From: Rhizobium sp. WSM4643
Lineage (GTDB): Bacteria > Pseudomonadota > Alphaproteobacteria > Rhizobiales > Rhizobiaceae
Direction: 5' to 3'
Length of the DNA stretch: 64,000 bases
NCBI RefSeq assembly: GCF_025152745.1
Contig: NZ_CP104040.1
Location: 4,245,501 to 4,309,500 of the forward strand
The translations under genes were made by a program, and so were the position numbers. The notes under the pieces are model-generated. The model had not been told where the DNA came from. It was given only the letters and a program-made list of their open reading frames with translations, and made no database searches. Below are positions 8,170 to 18,466 of the stretch, piece by piece (positions within the stretch are counted from its first letter, which is position 1; each line of letters opens with the position of its first letter).

Positions 8170-10860
8170 TCAGGCAGCTAGATCGCGCAGAACCGTCTGC
8201 AGGATGCCGCCATTGTTGAGGTAGATCACCTCGTCGAGCGTGTCGACGCGCGACAGCAGTGGAACCTCCTTCACAGTGCCGTCGCTATAGGTGATCCTGG
8301 CGATCTTCTTCTCGCGCGGTTTGATCTTTTCCAGACCTTCGATGGTGACGAGTTCATCGCCCTTGAGGCCGAGGCTCTGCCAGGTCGTGCCCTCTTCGAA
8401 GACGAAGGGAATGATACCCATGCCGACCAGGTTCGAGCGATGGATGCGCTCGAAGGACTGGGCGATCACCGCTTTGACGCCGAGCAGGCTGGTGCCCTTG
8501 GCAGCCCAGTCGCGCGAGGAGCCGTTGCCATATTCGACACCGGCGAAGATGACGAGCGGCACGCCTTCTTGCTTGTACTGCATTGCGGCGTCGTAGATCG
8601 AGGTCTCTTCCTTCGACGGGTAATGGATGGTGTACCCGCCTTCCTTGCCGTTCGGGCCAAGCATGTGGTTGCGGATGCGGATATTGGCGAAGGTGCCGCG
8701 CATCATCACTTCATGGTTGCCGCGGCGTGTGCCGTACTGGTTGAAGTCGGCAACGGCGACGTCGTGGTCGATGAGGTAGGCACCGGCTGGCGATGCCGCC
8801 TTGATCGAACCGGCCGGCGAGATGTGGTCGGTGGTGATCTTGTCGCCGAATAGGCCGAGAACCCGGGCGCCCTTGATGTCGGAGACGCCGGTGCCCTTCT
8901 TGCCCATGCCGACGAAGTAGGGCGGGTTCTGCACATAGGTCGAATCGTCGTCCCAGGCATAGGTCTGGCCCGGCGGGATCTGAACGGCCTGCCAGTTGAC
9001 GTCGCCCTTGAAGACATCGGCATACTTGCGTTCGTAGAGCTCACGGGTCACGTATTTCAGGATGAATTCCTGGACTTCCCTAGAGGTCGGCCAGATGTCC
9101 TTGAGATAGACCGGGTTGCCGCTCTCATCCTCGCCGATCGGCTCCTTGGTCAGATCCTTCTGTACCGTGCCGGCAAGCGCGTAAGCGACGACGAGCGGCG
9201 GGGATGCGAGGTAGTTCGCCTGCACGTCGGGCGAGATACGGCCTTCGAAGTTACGGTTGCCGGAGAGAACGCCGGAAACGATAAGGCCCTTGTCGTTGAT
9301 CGTCTTCGAGATCGGTGCCGGCAGCGGGCCGGAATTGCCGATGCAGGTGGTGCAGCCGAAGCCGACGAGGTTGAAGCCAAGCTTGTCGAGATCGGCCTGC
9401 AGGCCCGACTTGGCGAGATATTCACCGACGACCTGCGATCCCGGAGCCAGAGAAGTCTTCACCCACGGCTTCGTCTTCAGTCCCTTGGCAACGGCGTTGC
9501 GGGCAAGAAGGCCGGCGGCGATCAGCACTGACGGGTTGGAGGTGTTGGTGCACGATGTGATGGCAGCGATCGCCACGTCGCCATGGCCGAGATCGAAATC
9601 CATGCCTTCGACGGCATAGCGATTGTTCAGCTGGCCGGGCTTCTTGTAATCCGCGTCCATCGAGCCGGCGAAACCGGTCGCGATGTTCTCGAGCGAGATG
9701 CGGCCTTCCGGACGCTTCGGGCCGGCCATCGACGGCACGACGTGGCTAAGATCGAGTTCCAGCGTATCGGTGAAGACGAGCTCGGAACCGTCGCCCTCGC
9801 GCCACATGCCTTGCGCCTTCGAATAGGCTTCGACGAGCGCGATCCGGTCACGCGTGCGGCCGGACATGGTGAGATAGTTGATGGTTTCGCCGTCGACCGG
9901 GAAGAAGCCGCAGGTCGCGCCGTATTCCGGGCCCATGTTGCCGATCGTCGCGCGGTCGGCGAGCGGCATGTTGTCCATGCCGGGGCCGAAGAATTCGACG
10001 AACTTCGAAACGACGCCCTTCTTGCGCAGCATCTGCACGACGGTAAGGACGAGGTCGGTCGCCGTGACGCCTTCCTTGAGCTTGCCGGTCAGCTTGAAGC
10101 CGATGACTTCGGGCAGCAGCATCGAGACCGGCTGGCCGAGCATCGCAGCTTCCGCTTCGATACCGCCCACACCCCAGCCGAGAACGCCGAGACCGTTGAT
10201 CATCGTCGTGTGGCTGTCCGTGCCGACGCAGGTATCGGGATAGGCGATCGTCTCGCCGTCCTCTTCCTTGGTCCAGACGGTCTGGCCGAGATATTCGAGA
10301 TTGACCTGATGACAGATGCCGGTGCCGGGAGGCACGACGCGGAAATTCTTGAAGGCCTGCTGGCCCCACTTCAGGAAGCGGTAGCGCTCGCCGTTGCGCT
10401 GGTATTCCAGCTCCACGTTCTTGGCGAAAGCCTGCGGCGTGCCGAATTCGTCGACGATGACGGAGTGGTCGATGACGAGGTCGACCGGAACGAGCGGGTT
10501 GATCTTCTCGGGATCGCCGCCGAGCGACACCATCGCGTCGCGCATCGCGGCAAGATCGACGACGGCAGGAACGCCGGTGAAGTCCTGCATCAGCACGCGC
10601 GCCGGCCGATAGGCGATTTCGTTTTCGACCGCACCCTTATTGTTCAGCCATTCGGCAACGGCCAGGATGTGCTCCCTGGTGACCGACTGGCCGTCTTCGA
10701 AGCGCAACAGGTTTTCGAGCAGCACCTTCATCGAATAGGGAAGCTTCGACACGCCGGCCAGACCGTTTGCCTCAGCCTTGGGCAGGCTGTAATAGACATA
10801 GTCCTTCCCGTTGACGGAAAGCGTGGAACGACAATTGAAACTGTCAAGAGATTTAGACAC
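8170..10860 (-). CDS. acnA: Aconitate hydratase A
   Basis: An 896-residue monomeric aconitase of the AcnA/IRP type that interconverts citrate and isocitrate in the TCA cycle. The [4Fe-4S] cysteines are visible in the motifs [10 protein letters not shown] (about 437) and [12 protein letters not shown] (about 503-514), and the C-terminal swivel domain carries the substrate-binding [10 protein letters not shown]. Length is standard. It starts at a GTG (MSKSLDSF). Transcribed alone, divergent from the ccm operon across a 260-bp gap. Confidence 0.97.
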   Translation of the reverse strand: MSKSLDSFNCRSTLSVNGKDYVYYSLPKAEANGLAGVSKLPYSMKVLLENLLRFEDGQSVTREHILAVAEWLNNKGAVENEIAYRPARVLMQDFTGVPAVVDLAAMRDAMVSLGGDPEKINPLVPVDLVIDHSVIVDEFGTPQAFAKNVELEYQRNGERYRFLKWGQQAFKNFRVVPPGTGICHQVNLEYLGQTVWTKEEDGETIAYPDTCVGTDSHTTMINGLGVLGWGVGGIEAEAAMLGQPVSMLLPEVIGFKLTGKLKEGVTATDLVLTVVQMLRKKGVVSKFVEFFGPGMDNMPLADRATIGNMGPEYGATCGFFPVDGETINYLTMSGRTRDRIALVEAYSKAQGMWREGDGSELVFTDTLELDLSHVVPSMAGPKRPEGRISLENIATGFAGSMDADYKKPGQLNNRYAVEGMDFDLGHGDVAIAAITSCTNTSNPSVLIAAGLLARNAVAKGLKTKPWVKTSLAPGSQVVGEYLAKSGLQADLDKLGFNLVGFGCTTCIGNSGPLPAPISKTINDKGLIVSGVLSGNRNFEGRISPDVQANYLASPPLVVAYALAGTVQKDLTKEPIGEDESGNPVYLKDIWPTSREVQEFILKYVTRELYERKYADVFKGDVNWQAVQIPPGQTYAWDDDSTYVQNPPYFVGMGKKGTGVSDIKGARVLGLFGDKITTDHISPAGSIKAASPAGAYLIDHDVAVADFNQYGTRRGNHEVMMRGTFANIRIRNHMLGPNGKEGGYTIHYPSKEETSIYDAAMQYKQEGVPLVIFAGVEYGNGSSRDWAAKGTSLLGVKAVIAQSFERIHRSNLVGMGIIPFVFEEGTTWQSLGLKGDELVTIEGLEKIKPREKKIARITYSDGTVKEVPLLSRVDTLDEVIYLNNGGILQTVLRDLAA

Positions 10861-11120
10861 GAGAGACCCCGTTTCTGATAGCCAACACAGTCGTGCGAAC
10901 GCCTATGCACTTAATGCACATCAGGATGCGGGTACGGCCATTTCCGCTGTCCGCACGTGGAACAGACGCTCCAAGTTCGGCGCAAGGATGAAATTCACGC
11001 CGACCGCTGGCGTGGTTGCAGGTCTTATAGATAATTTCCTAAAAACTTGCCATACCCGAGCACGGTCAAAATCGGACATTTTTTGACCGCCGCAGGCCGA
11101 AACCAGGAAAGAGCCGCCGC

Positions 11121-11768
11121 ATGCATCTCACTGCCGACAATCTGGCTGCAAGGCGCGGTGAAGATCTCATTTTCGTTAACATTTCCTTTCACTTGGCAGC
11201 CGGCGAGGCGCTTGTCCTCACGGGAAGAAACGGATCGGGAAAGTCCACTTTGCTGCGCGTCGTCGCGGGCCTCCTCAGGCCGGAAAAAGGCACTGTCATC
11301 TTCTGCGACGAAGAGAGCCCGGGAGGCCGGCATCCCGGCGAGGTCAGCCACTACCTCGGCCATCGAAATGCGATGAAGAGTGAACTTACGGTTGCAGAAA
11401 ACCTCGATTTCTGGCGCGCCTTTCTCGGCAATACAGGCTCCGCCGCCGCCCTTTCCACCGAGGACGCCACTGACGCCGTCGGTCTTGCCGGCATCACCCA
11501 TCTTCCCTTCGGTTATCTCTCCGCCGGCCAGCAGCGCCGGATAGCCTTCGCCAAGCTGCTCGTTGCCCACCGCCCAGTCTGGATCCTCGACGAGCCGACC
11601 GCGGCACTCGATGCCAGCGCCGACCGGCTGCTTACCGATTTGATTGAAGCGCATCAGACAAGGGGCGGCATCGTGCTGGCGGCGACACATCAGCCGCTGG
11701 GGTTGGAGAATGAGCAGATATTGAAGATGACGGGCTTTGCCGGGGTGGATCATGGGGTATGGGGTTGA
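11121..11768 (+). CDS. ccmA: Haem exporter ATP-binding protein CcmA
   Basis: A 215-residue ABC ATPase with Walker A GRNGSGKST, signature LSAGQQRR and Walker B VWILDEPTAALD. The SAGQ form of the signature is typical of CcmA. With CcmB and CcmC it releases haem-loaded CcmE for cytochrome c assembly in the periplasm. First gene of ccmABCDG (called cycVWZ and cycY in older rhizobial nomenclature). Its 3' end is followed by a repeat-filled gap before ccmB, which is unusual in this normally compact operon. Confidence 0.93.
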   Translation: MHLTADNLAARRGEDLIFVNISFHLAAGEALVLTGRNGSGKSTLLRVVAGLLRPEKGTVIFCDEESPGGRHPGEVSHYLGHRNAMKSELTVAENLDFWRAFLGNTGSAAALSTEDATDAVGLAGITHLPFGYLSAGQQRRIAFAKLLVAHRPVWILDEPTAALDASADRLLTDLIEAHQTRGGIVLAATHQPLGLENEQILKMTGFAGVDHGVWG

Positions 11769-11790
11769 GCTTGTCAGCGCATGACGTCAA

Positions 11791-11827
11791 GACCCCTCCC
11801 CAACCCCTCCCCACAAGGGGGAGGGGC
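11791..11827 (+). repeat. GC-rich palindromic repeat, left copy (ccmA-ccmB gap)
   Basis: A 37-bp sequence, ACCCCTCCCC twice followed by ACAAGGGGGAGGGG, itself partly self-complementary. An essentially identical copy lies in opposite orientation at 11929-11966. Confidence 0.8.
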
Positions 11828-11928
11828 TACGGTGCCGCGCTGTCTCGCACAAACCTCATCGTAGCAGTCGGCAGAACCGTAACAGCCGGCGAAACCTTTG
11901 CTTTCGGCCACCGGCGCGGACCACAGCT

Positions 11929-11966
11929 TAACCCCTCCCCCTTGTGGGGAGGGGTTGGGGAGGGGT
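11929..11966 (-). repeat. GC-rich palindromic repeat, right copy (ccmA-ccmB gap)
   Basis: Inverted copy of the element at 11791-11827. The two could pair to give a stem of about 37 bp with a 100-nt loop in the ccm transcript, just upstream of the ccmB start. Confidence 0.8.
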
Positions 11967-11997
11967 CTTCCTCACATCCCCGCAACGAGTGCGCCGC

Positions 11998-12657
11998 ATG
12001 ACCGCCCTCTTCCTCCGCGACCTGAAACTTTCCATCCGCGCCGGCGGCGGTGCGTTGATCGGCGTGCTGTTCTTCCTGACCATCGTCGCCGTCATTCCCT
12101 TCGGCGTCGGCCCCGATCTCAAGCTGCTGTCGCGCATCGGCCCCGCCATCGTCTGGATCGGCGCCCTGCTTGCCGCCCTTCTCGGCCTCGACCGCCTGTT
12201 CCAGGCCGAGCGCGACGACGGATCGCTCGACTTGATGCTGATGCAGGAAACGCCGCTCGTCCTCACCGTGCTGGTCAAATGCTTCGCCCATTGGACGGCC
12301 ACCAGCCTGCCGCTGGTCATCGCCTCGCCGCTGCTCGGCCTCTTCATGAACATGGACGAGACGGCGATTGCTGCCACCATGCTGACGCTGCTGGTCGGCT
12401 CGCCTGCCATCACCTTCATCGGCGCCGTGGGTGCTGCCGTTGCCGTGGCGCTGCCCCGCGGCGGCCTGCTGGTCTCGATCCTCGTGCTGCCGCTGACCAT
12501 CCCGGTGCTGATCTTCGGCGTCAGCGCCACCTATGCCGCAGTCGAGGATCCCGCCCCCTTCCTGCCGCCCTTGCTGATCCTCCTTGCGCTGACACTCTTC
12601 TTCGCCGTCATCGGCCCGGCAGCAGCCGCTCTGGCGCTGCGAAACACAGCGGATTGA
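11998..12657 (+). CDS. ccmB: Haem exporter permease CcmB
   Basis: A 219-residue protein with six hydrophobic segments, the membrane half of the CcmAB complex. The start giving MTALFLRDLKLSIRAGG matches the family. The frame is open further upstream only because it runs into the palindromic repeat, so the 11944 extension is rejected. Works with CcmA and CcmC in haem delivery to CcmE during c-type cytochrome maturation. Separated from ccmA by 229 bp of repeats instead of the usual overlap. Confidence 0.92.
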   Translation: MTALFLRDLKLSIRAGGGALIGVLFFLTIVAVIPFGVGPDLKLLSRIGPAIVWIGALLAALLGLDRLFQAERDDGSLDLMLMQETPLVLTVLVKCFAHWTATSLPLVIASPLLGLFMNMDETAIAATMLTLLVGSPAITFIGAVGAAVAVALPRGGLLVSILVLPLTIPVLIFGVSATYAAVEDPAPFLPPLLILLALTLFFAVIGPAAAALALRNTAD

Positions 12658-12705
12658 TGGGCCATTCGATTGCGGGAAAAGCCGGATCAAGGTAAGGAAA
12701 CGGTC

Positions 12706-13467
12706 ATGAGCGAAACGAGCCTTGCCATCAGCAAATTCAGCGATCTCGCCAACCCGACGCGGTTTCTGGCGCTGGCGGCGCGCGCCATTCCGTGGCTCGC
12801 CGGCATCACCGCCCTCTGTTTCGCGGCCGGCCTCTATCTGAGCTTCGCCACCGAAGGCGATTACCAGCAGGGCGAGACCGTGCGCATCATGTATGTGCAT
12901 GTGCCCTCGGCCTGGCTTTCGATGATGTGCTATACGATCATGAGCGCCTCGGCGATCGGCACTCTGGTCTGGCGCCATCCGCTGGCCGATGTCTCCGCCA
13001 AGGCCGCAGCCCCGCTCGGCGCCGCCTTCACCCTGCTTGCACTCGTCACCGGTTCGCTCTGGGGCAAGCCGATGTGGGGTACCTGGTGGGTCTGGGATGC
13101 GCGGCTGACCTCTGTCTTCGTTCTCTTCCTGATGTATCTCGGGCTGATTGCGCTCGGCCGTGCCATCGACGATCCGTCGAAGGCCGCGCGCGTCAGCGCC
13201 GTGCTCATCCTCGTCGGCTTCGTCAATATTCCGATCATCAAATTCTCGGTCGAGTGGTGGAACACGCTGCACCAATCGGCAAGCGTGCTGCGCCTCGATG
13301 GGCCGGCGATCGATCCGGAATTTCTGCGGCCGCTCTTTGTCATGGCGATCGCCTTCACCCTGCTTTTCTTCACCCTGCACATCATGGCGATGAGGAACGA
13401 GATCTGGCGCCGCCGCATTGCCGCCCAGCGCCGTCTTGCCGCCCGCATGGCGAGCCGGGAGGAATAG
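12706..13467 (+). CDS. ccmC: Haem-handling membrane protein CcmC
   Basis: A 253-residue six-TM protein of the haem handling protein family. The tryptophan-rich periplasmic WWVWDARLT segment (about residues 126-134) and flanking conserved histidines ([16 protein letters not shown]) bind haem for transfer to CcmE. The start at the ATG of MSETSLAIS has an upstream AAGGTAAGGA; the frame extension to 12670 is not needed. ccmD follows after 2 bp. Confidence 0.95.
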   Translation: MSETSLAISKFSDLANPTRFLALAARAIPWLAGITALCFAAGLYLSFATEGDYQQGETVRIMYVHVPSAWLSMMCYTIMSASAIGTLVWRHPLADVSAKAAAPLGAAFTLLALVTGSLWGKPMWGTWWVWDARLTSVFVLFLMYLGLIALGRAIDDPSKAARVSAVLILVGFVNIPIIKFSVEWWNTLHQSASVLRLDGPAIDPEFLRPLFVMAIAFTLLFFTLHIMAMRNEIWRRRIAAQRRLAARMASREE

Positions 13468-13469
13468 CC

Positions 13470-13649
13470 GTGACGCATGCCTTCTACGTCTACGCTTCCT
13501 ATGGCTTTGCAGCCCTGGTAACGATCGTCGTCACGGTCTGGACCTGGGCCGACGGCCGCGCCCGCCGCAGGGAACTTGCAGCCCTTGAGGCTGCCGGCAT
13601 CCGCCGCCGTTCGGCGCGCCCCAAGGTCGGTGTGGGGGATGGCGAATGA
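13470..13649 (+). CDS. ccmD: Haem exporter small membrane protein CcmD
   Basis: A 59-residue protein starting at a GTG 2 bp after ccmC. It has one TM helix (about residues 6-26, [19 protein letters not shown]) and a basic cytosolic tail ([12 protein letters not shown]), the CcmD pattern. It stabilises the CcmABC-CcmE complex. The stop overlaps the ccmG start by 4 bp. Size, topology and position together make the call safe despite weak sequence conservation. Confidence 0.88.
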   Translation: MTHAFYVYASYGFAALVTIVVTVWTWADGRARRRELAALEAAGIRRRSARPKVGVGDGE

Positions 13650-14260
13650 ACGACACGCCGGAAAACACCGTCGCCAAGCCGCGCGGGCTGAGCCGTTACG
13701 CATTGGCGCTGCTGCCACTCGTCGTCTTCGGCGGCATTGCGGCCACGGCCGCAAAGATGCTCTACGACCAGGATTTCCATGGCAAAAACATCGCCGAAAT
13801 TCCCTCCGCCCTGATCGGCACCAAGGCGCCGGCGCTGAACCTGCCGCCGCTCGACGGCGCAAACCTGCCGGCGCTGACCGATGCGGCAATCAAGGGCAAG
13901 CTGACCCTCGTCAACGTCTTCGCCTCATGGTGCCTCCCCTGCCGGGAAGAACATCCGATATTGAAAGAACTGGCAAAAGACGGCCGGCTGAACATCGTCG
14001 CCATCAACTACAAGGACCAGAGCGACAACGCCCTGCGTTTCCTCGGCGAGCTCGGCAACCCCTACCAGGCGATCGGCATCGATCCGAACGGCAAGGCAGC
14101 GATCGACTGGGGTGTCTACGGCATTCCGGAAAGCTATCTGGTCGGGCCTGACGGCACGATCCTCTACAAGCGCGTCGGTCCCTTCGACGATATCAGCCTG
14201 AAGGAGGGCCTGTTTCCGGCAATGGAAAAGGCGCTGGGCAAGCCGGCCCTGAGTGAGTGA
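13646..14260 (+). CDS. ccmG: Thiol:disulfide interchange protein CcmG/DsbE
   Basis: A 204-residue membrane-anchored periplasmic thioredoxin with a TM anchor near residues 21-40, the active site [12 protein letters not shown] (CLPC), and the cis-proline region YGIPESYLV. It reduces the haem-binding cysteines of apocytochrome c. Last gene of ccmABCDG; it overlaps ccmD by 4 bp. The remaining maturation genes (ccmE, F, H, I) are not in this window, as usual for Rhizobiales, where they lie in a separate cycHJKL cluster. Confidence 0.93.
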   Translation: MNDTPENTVAKPRGLSRYALALLPLVVFGGIAATAAKMLYDQDFHGKNIAEIPSALIGTKAPALNLPPLDGANLPALTDAAIKGKLTLVNVFASWCLPCREEHPILKELAKDGRLNIVAINYKDQSDNALRFLGELGNPYQAIGIDPNGKAAIDWGVYGIPESYLVGPDGTILYKRVGPFDDISLKEGLFPAMEKALGKPALSE

Positions 14261-14275
14261 TCCACAAAAGAGGCC

Positions 14276-14863
14276 CTAGAGCCCGCCCTGCCAGACCTTG
14301 ATGGCCTCCACAGGCCAGATCAGCATCACCACATTCAGCGTCAGGTTGTCGCGGATGATATAGCCGGTGAAAATCTCGAAGAAGATGGCGATCGCCACCG
14401 TCAGCACCACCGGCGCACGACGCGCAAAGAAGAAGCCGACGCACATGAAGACGGTGTCCATCGCCGAATTCAGAATGCTGTCGCCGTAATAATCGAGCGC
14501 GATCGTCGCCGTGCGGTAGCGGTCGATGATGAGAGGTGAATTCTCGAGCAACTCCCAGCCGGATTCGATGACGAGCGCCAGCAGCAGCCTTGCCGCCAAC
14601 GGCTTGCCGCGCAGGATGAGATGCGCGAGCCCGTAGAACAGGAAGCCGTGGATGATGTGCGACGGCGTGTACCAATCCGATAGATGCTGCGAATTGCCGC
14701 TGGTATTGACCCCGCCCTCCCACAGCTTGACAGTGCCGCAGGCGCAGATCGGCACGCGGCCCATCATATATTCGGCGACGATCTGGATGATCAGGACCGC
14801 AAGGCAGGCGACAAACCAGAAGCTCTGGTGTCTTACGCGAGACTCTGCATCGACAGCGCTCAC
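14276..14863 (-). CDS. DUF2585 / UPF0314 integral membrane protein
   Basis: A 195-residue membrane protein with about five hydrophobic segments. Conserved pieces include [11 protein letters not shown] and the acidic [11 protein letters not shown], both typical of DUF2585, a family of unknown function found mainly in Rhizobiales. A GTG start overlaps the yciB stop by 4 bp (GTGA), so it is the last gene of dapF-mtaB-ftsY-yciB-DUF2585. Confidence 0.8.
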   Translation of the reverse strand: MSAVDAESRVRHQSFWFVACLAVLIIQIVAEYMMGRVPICACGTVKLWEGGVNTSGNSQHLSDWYTPSHIIHGFLFYGLAHLILRGKPLAARLLLALVIESGWELLENSPLIIDRYRTATIALDYYGDSILNSAMDTVFMCVGFFFARRAPVVLTVAIAIFFEIFTGYIIRDNLTLNVVMLIWPVEAIKVWQGGL

Positions 14864-15504
14864 TTCTCGCCGTCCGTTTCCAGGTTGACGCTATGCTTCA
14901 GCACCAGCGGCATCTGCGCCAGCGTGAAAATGATGGTGATCGGCATCGTGCCCCAGACCTTGAAGGCGACCCAGGTACCATCGGAAAAATTGCGCCAGAC
15001 GACTTCGTTCAGCACGGCAAGGAAGAGAAAGAAGATGCCCCAGCGGATGGTGAGCTTGCGCCAGCCCTCGGCATCGAGCTGGAACGCGGCGTTGAAGACA
15101 TAGCCGAGCAGCGACTTGCCGAAGGCCAGCCCGCCGAGCAGCGCCACTCCAAAGAGCGCATTGACGATGGTCGGCTTCATCTTGATGAAGGTCTCGTTCT
15201 GCAGCCAGATCGACAGCGAGCCGAAGATGACGACGACGATGCCGGATACAAAAGGCATGATCGGCAGATGGCCGAGCACGATCTTCGAAACGATCAGCGA
15301 GATGATCGTCGCCGCCATGAAGAGCCCGGTCGCGACGAACAGCGGCCCGCCCAATTCGGAAAGAGCAGGAAACGTCTCCACCAGCCACTGGCCGCGCAGA
15401 TTGGCGAAGAAGAAGATCAGCAGCGGTCCGAGTTCCAGCGCCAGTTTCAGCAGCGGGTGATGCCGGTCGGCAGCAGACGGGGTGATATCGCTTTCGGTGC
15501 TCAT
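14860..15504 (-). CDS. yciB: Septation protein A / inner-membrane protein YciB
   Basis: A 214-residue member of the IspZ/YciB family with five to six TM helices. Family landmarks are the N-terminal [20 protein letters not shown] and the C-terminal [20 protein letters not shown]. YciB interacts with division and elongation proteins in enterobacteria and affects septation and envelope integrity. Lies 75 bp behind ftsY on the same strand. Confidence 0.9.
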   Translation of the reverse strand: MSTESDITPSAADRHHPLLKLALELGPLLIFFFANLRGQWLVETFPALSELGGPLFVATGLFMAATIISLIVSKIVLGHLPIMPFVSGIVVVIFGSLSIWLQNETFIKMKPTIVNALFGVALLGGLAFGKSLLGYVFNAAFQLDAEGWRKLTIRWGIFFLFLAVLNEVVWRNFSDGTWVAFKVWGTMPITIIFTLAQMPLVLKHSVNLETDGEK

Positions 15505-15579
15505 GCGTTCTTCAAACCTGTTTTCCTGGAAACTGCTTCCGGCCGTGCCCTGCAGGCTTTCGGCGGCATATCTGTGGCA

Positions 15580-17175
15580 TCATTGCCCAAGTCCGGCAAT
15601 GGCATGGGCAAAATCCTCGGCCTCGAACGGCTCCAGATCCTCGACGCCCTCGCCGACGCCGATGAAATAGACCGGCAGCTTGTGCTTGGCGGAGATGGCG
15701 ACGAGAATGCCGCCGCGCGCCGTGCCGTCGAGCTTGGTCATGATCAGCCCGTTGACGCCGGCGACGTTGCGGAAGATCTCGACCTGGCTGAGCGCGTTCT
15801 GCCCGGTCGTGGCATCGAGGGTCTGCAGCACGGTATGCGGCGCATCGGGATCGAGCTTGCCGAGCACCCGCACGATCTTCTCAAGCTCGGCCATCAGCTC
15901 TGCCTTGTTCTGCAGGCGGCCGGCGGTATCGACGATCAGCACGTCGCATTTTTTCGCCTTTGCCTGTTCGAAAGCGTCATAGGCAAGGCCGGCGGCATCG
16001 GCGCCGAGCTTGGTGCCGATGAATTCGGATTTTGTCCGATCGGCCCAGATTTTCAGCTGCTCGATCGCCGCCGCACGGAACGTGTCACCGGCAGCCAGCA
16101 TCACCTTCAGCCCGGCGCCGGAAAGTTTTGCCGCAAGCTTGCCGATCGTGGTCGTCTTGCCGGTGCCGTTGACGCCGACGACGAGGATGACATGCGGCTT
16201 GTGCGAGAGGTCGAGCTGCAGCGGCTTGGCGACCGGCTTCAGGACCTTGGCGATTTCGGACGCCATGATCCGGCTGACATCCTCGCCGGTGACATCCTTG
16301 CCATAACGTTCGGAGGCAAGCGTGTCGGTGACGCGCATGGCGGTCTCGACACCGAGATCGGCCTGGATCAGCAGGTCCTCGAGATCCTGCAGCGTCTCGT
16401 CATCGAGCTTGCGCTTGGTGAAGAGCGCGGTGATCTGGCCGGTCAGTTGCGAAGAGGTGCGTGCAAGACCGTTGCGCAGGCGCTGGAACCAGCTGAGTTT
16501 TGGCTGCAGGATAACCGGCTCCGGCTCGACGGCCTTCGGGCCGGTGGCAAAGCCTCTGGGGAGGATGGGCGATTCAAGCTTCGGCTGTTCAGCGGCGATC
16601 TCGGAAGGTTCGGTGGGTGCGATACCCCTCTCTGCCCTGCCGGGCATCTCCCCCACAAGGGGGGAGATCGGCTGGACGGCGATCTCTTGTTCCACATCGA
16701 TCTCAGGCGAAATCTCTGAAAGCGCTTCTGCGGCTTCCGCGGCCTCTTCGACGAAAGCCGGCGCGCCAGTCTCCGAATGATCTCCCCCCTTGTGGGGGAG
16801 ATGTCCCGAAGGGACAGAGGGGGGTGCTTCCGCAACGTCCGCAGCAATCGGATGGGCTTCCGTCTCCGCTTCCGCCGCAGCTTCCGCTTCCAACAGCGAT
16901 AACGGCACGACACTCATATCGTTCAGCTGGTCGGCGGCGGGCAGGATTGCGGATTCGACATCGTCGTCAGCAACCGGCGCCTCTACCCCGCCCTCGTCAA
17001 TATCGGCAGCCGGCCCGCCGGCCGTATCCATTTCCTCGGCCAGCACCGGATCGTCAGCAACCGGCAGATCTTCGTCGCGCGAACGCGGCTCCAGCTCCCT
17101 TTCCACGGCCGCAGGCACGGGTTCTTCAGCCGGCTTGCCGAAGGTGAAGACCTTTTTGATGAAACTGAGCGCCAT
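15580..17175 (-). CDS. ftsY: Signal recognition particle receptor FtsY
   Basis: A 531-residue SRP receptor GTPase that docks Ffh-ribosome complexes at the membrane. The NG domain occupies about residues 225-531, with G1 GVNGTGKTTT, DTAGR and the TKLDGTARGG guanine-specificity region. The N-terminal A domain (1-220) is acidic and repetitive. Within it, residues about 118-133 and 169-186 are encoded by two inverted copies of a palindromic DNA repeat read in frame (PPSVPSGHLPHKGG and SPLVGEMPGRAERG). FtsY A domains tolerate length variation, so function is probably intact. Its partner gene ffh is 3 kb upstream on the opposite strand. Confidence 0.95.
   Translation of the reverse strand: MALSFIKKVFTFGKPAEEPVPAAVERELEPRSRDEDLPVADDPVLAEEMDTAGGPAADIDEGGVEAPVADDDVESAILPAADQLNDMSVVPLSLLEAEAAAEAETEAHPIAADVAEAPPSVPSGHLPHKGGDHSETGAPAFVEEAAEAAEALSEISPEIDVEQEIAVQPISPLVGEMPGRAERGIAPTEPSEIAAEQPKLESPILPRGFATGPKAVEPEPVILQPKLSWFQRLRNGLARTSSQLTGQITALFTKRKLDDETLQDLEDLLIQADLGVETAMRVTDTLASERYGKDVTGEDVSRIMASEIAKVLKPVAKPLQLDLSHKPHVILVVGVNGTGKTTTIGKLAAKLSGAGLKVMLAAGDTFRAAAIEQLKIWADRTKSEFIGTKLGADAAGLAYDAFEQAKAKKCDVLIVDTAGRLQNKAELMAELEKIVRVLGKLDPDAPHTVLQTLDATTGQNALSQVEIFRNVAGVNGLIMTKLDGTARGGILVAISAKHKLPVYFIGVGEGVEDLEPFEAEDFAHAIAGLGQ
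16615..16676 (+). repeat. Palindromic repeat inside ftsY, copy 1
   Basis: Contains CCGGGCATCTCCCCC-ACA-AGGGGGGAGAT preceded by ACCCCTCTCTGCCCT. Homologous over about 55 bp, in opposite orientation, to 16777-16830. The element is read in frame and contributes residues about 169-186 of FtsY. Confidence 0.8.
16777..16830 (-). repeat. Palindromic repeat inside ftsY, copy 2
   Basis: ATCTCCCCCCTTGTGGGGGAGATG plus TCCCGAAGGGACAGAGGGGGG, the inverted homologue of copy 1. Read in frame as residues about 118-133 of FtsY. Confidence 0.8.
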
Positions 17176-17191
17176 GGGGATTCCGTGAAAG

Positions 17192-18466
17192 TCAGGCCGC
17201 TGCTGCGGCCGTCAATTGCATGTCGAGATGTTTGCCATTGTGGCCGGTGATCGTGACCGGCACAAGTTCGCCGGGACGAAGGCCGGGGGCCGCGACCAGC
17301 GTGAAGTTCTCCGTATGCGCCAGGCCGTTGTTTTCAACAAGCAGCCATTGCCGGGTTCCGATCATCCCATCGAGATGGGATTGATGCAGCATATGTCCAG
17401 CGGCGCGCAGCCTTGCGGCGCGATCCTTGACCAGCGACCGGTCGAGTTGCGGCATGCGGGCGGCCGGTGTGCCGGGACGCGGACTGTAGGGGAAGACATG
17501 CAGATGAGCGATGCCAGCCTCTTCGGCCAGCCGGATGGCATTCTCGAACATCTCTTCGGTTTCGGTGGGAAAGCCGGCAATCATATCGGCGCCGAAGCTC
17601 ATCTCGGGGCGCAGGCGGCGCGCATCCTCGATGAAACGCAGCGCATCGGCGCGCAAATGCCGGCGCTTCATGCGCTTCAGGATCATGTCGTCGCCATGTT
17701 GCAGCGAAAGATGCAGATGCGGCATGAAACGTGGCTCGTCGGCAATCAGATCCATCAGGTGGGCATCGGCCTCGATGCTGTCGATCGAGGAAAGCCTGAG
17801 CCGACGGATATCGGGGATCTGCTTCAGCAGCGTCTTCGCCAAAAGCCCGAGCGTCGGGGCGCCCGGCAGATCGCCGCCATAGCTGGTGGCATCGACGCCG
17901 GTCAGCACGATTTCGCGATAGCCGCCGTCGACGAGCTTGCGGGCCTGATCGACGACGGCTCCCATCGGCACGGAGCGGGAATTGCCGCGGCCATAGGGAA
18001 TGATGCAGAAAGTGCAGCGATGGTCGCAGCCATTCTGCACCTGGATGAAAGCACGCACATGGCCGTCGATATGCCTCACCATCTGCGGCGCCGTCGCCTT
18101 GACGCTCATGATGTCGTTGACGCGGAGCTTCTCTTCAGCAGAAACGCCGAAATCCGGCAGGCTGCGATAGGAGGCGCTCGTCAGCTTCTCCTCGTTGCCG
18201 AGCACGGCATCGACCTCCGCCATCGCGGCGAAGGTCTGCTTTTCCGTCTGCGCGGCGCAGCCGGTGACGATGATGCGGGCATGCGGATTGTCGCGCCGTG
18301 CCCGGCGGATCGCCTGGCGGGCTTGGCGCACGGCCTCGCCGGTCACGGCACAGGTGTTGACCAGTATGGCGTTGTTGAGCCCGGCCTTCTCAGCCTGCGC
18401 CTTCATCACTTCGGATTCATATGTGTTGAGGCGGCAGCCGAAGGTAATGACCTCGATGCCGCTCAC
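17192..18466 (-). CDS. mtaB: tRNA (N6-threonylcarbamoyladenosine(37)) methylthiotransferase MtaB
   Basis: A 424-residue radical-SAM methylthiotransferase converting t6A to ms2t6A at position 37 of tRNAs reading ANN codons. The N-terminal UPF0004 domain supplies three cysteines ([23 protein letters not shown]) for one Fe-S cluster. The radical-SAM triad is in CDHRCTFC (about residues 146-153), and a C-terminal TRAM-like segment ends the protein. A GTG start overlaps the dapF stop by 4 bp (GTGA). Confidence 0.93.
   Translation of the reverse strand: MSGIEVITFGCRLNTYESEVMKAQAEKAGLNNAILVNTCAVTGEAVRQARQAIRRARRDNPHARIIVTGCAAQTEKQTFAAMAEVDAVLGNEEKLTSASYRSLPDFGVSAEEKLRVNDIMSVKATAPQMVRHIDGHVRAFIQVQNGCDHRCTFCIIPYGRGNSRSVPMGAVVDQARKLVDGGYREIVLTGVDATSYGGDLPGAPTLGLLAKTLLKQIPDIRRLRLSSIDSIEADAHLMDLIADEPRFMPHLHLSLQHGDDMILKRMKRRHLRADALRFIEDARRLRPEMSFGADMIAGFPTETEEMFENAIRLAEEAGIAHLHVFPYSPRPGTPAARMPQLDRSLVKDRAARLRAAGHMLHQSHLDGMIGTRQWLLVENNGLAHTENFTLVAAPGLRPGELVPVTITGHNGKHLDMQLTAAAAA

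Noticed and set aside
11827..13380. A 517-codon minus-strand frame rich in Arg, Gln and Asp
   Set aside because: Antisense shadow of ccmB and ccmC. Composition is the typical artefact of reading GC-rich membrane genes backwards.
14893..16719. A 608-codon open frame on the plus strand
   Set aside because: It is antisense to yciB and ftsY, both recognised. High GC removes stop codons from the opposite strand; the translation has no family character.
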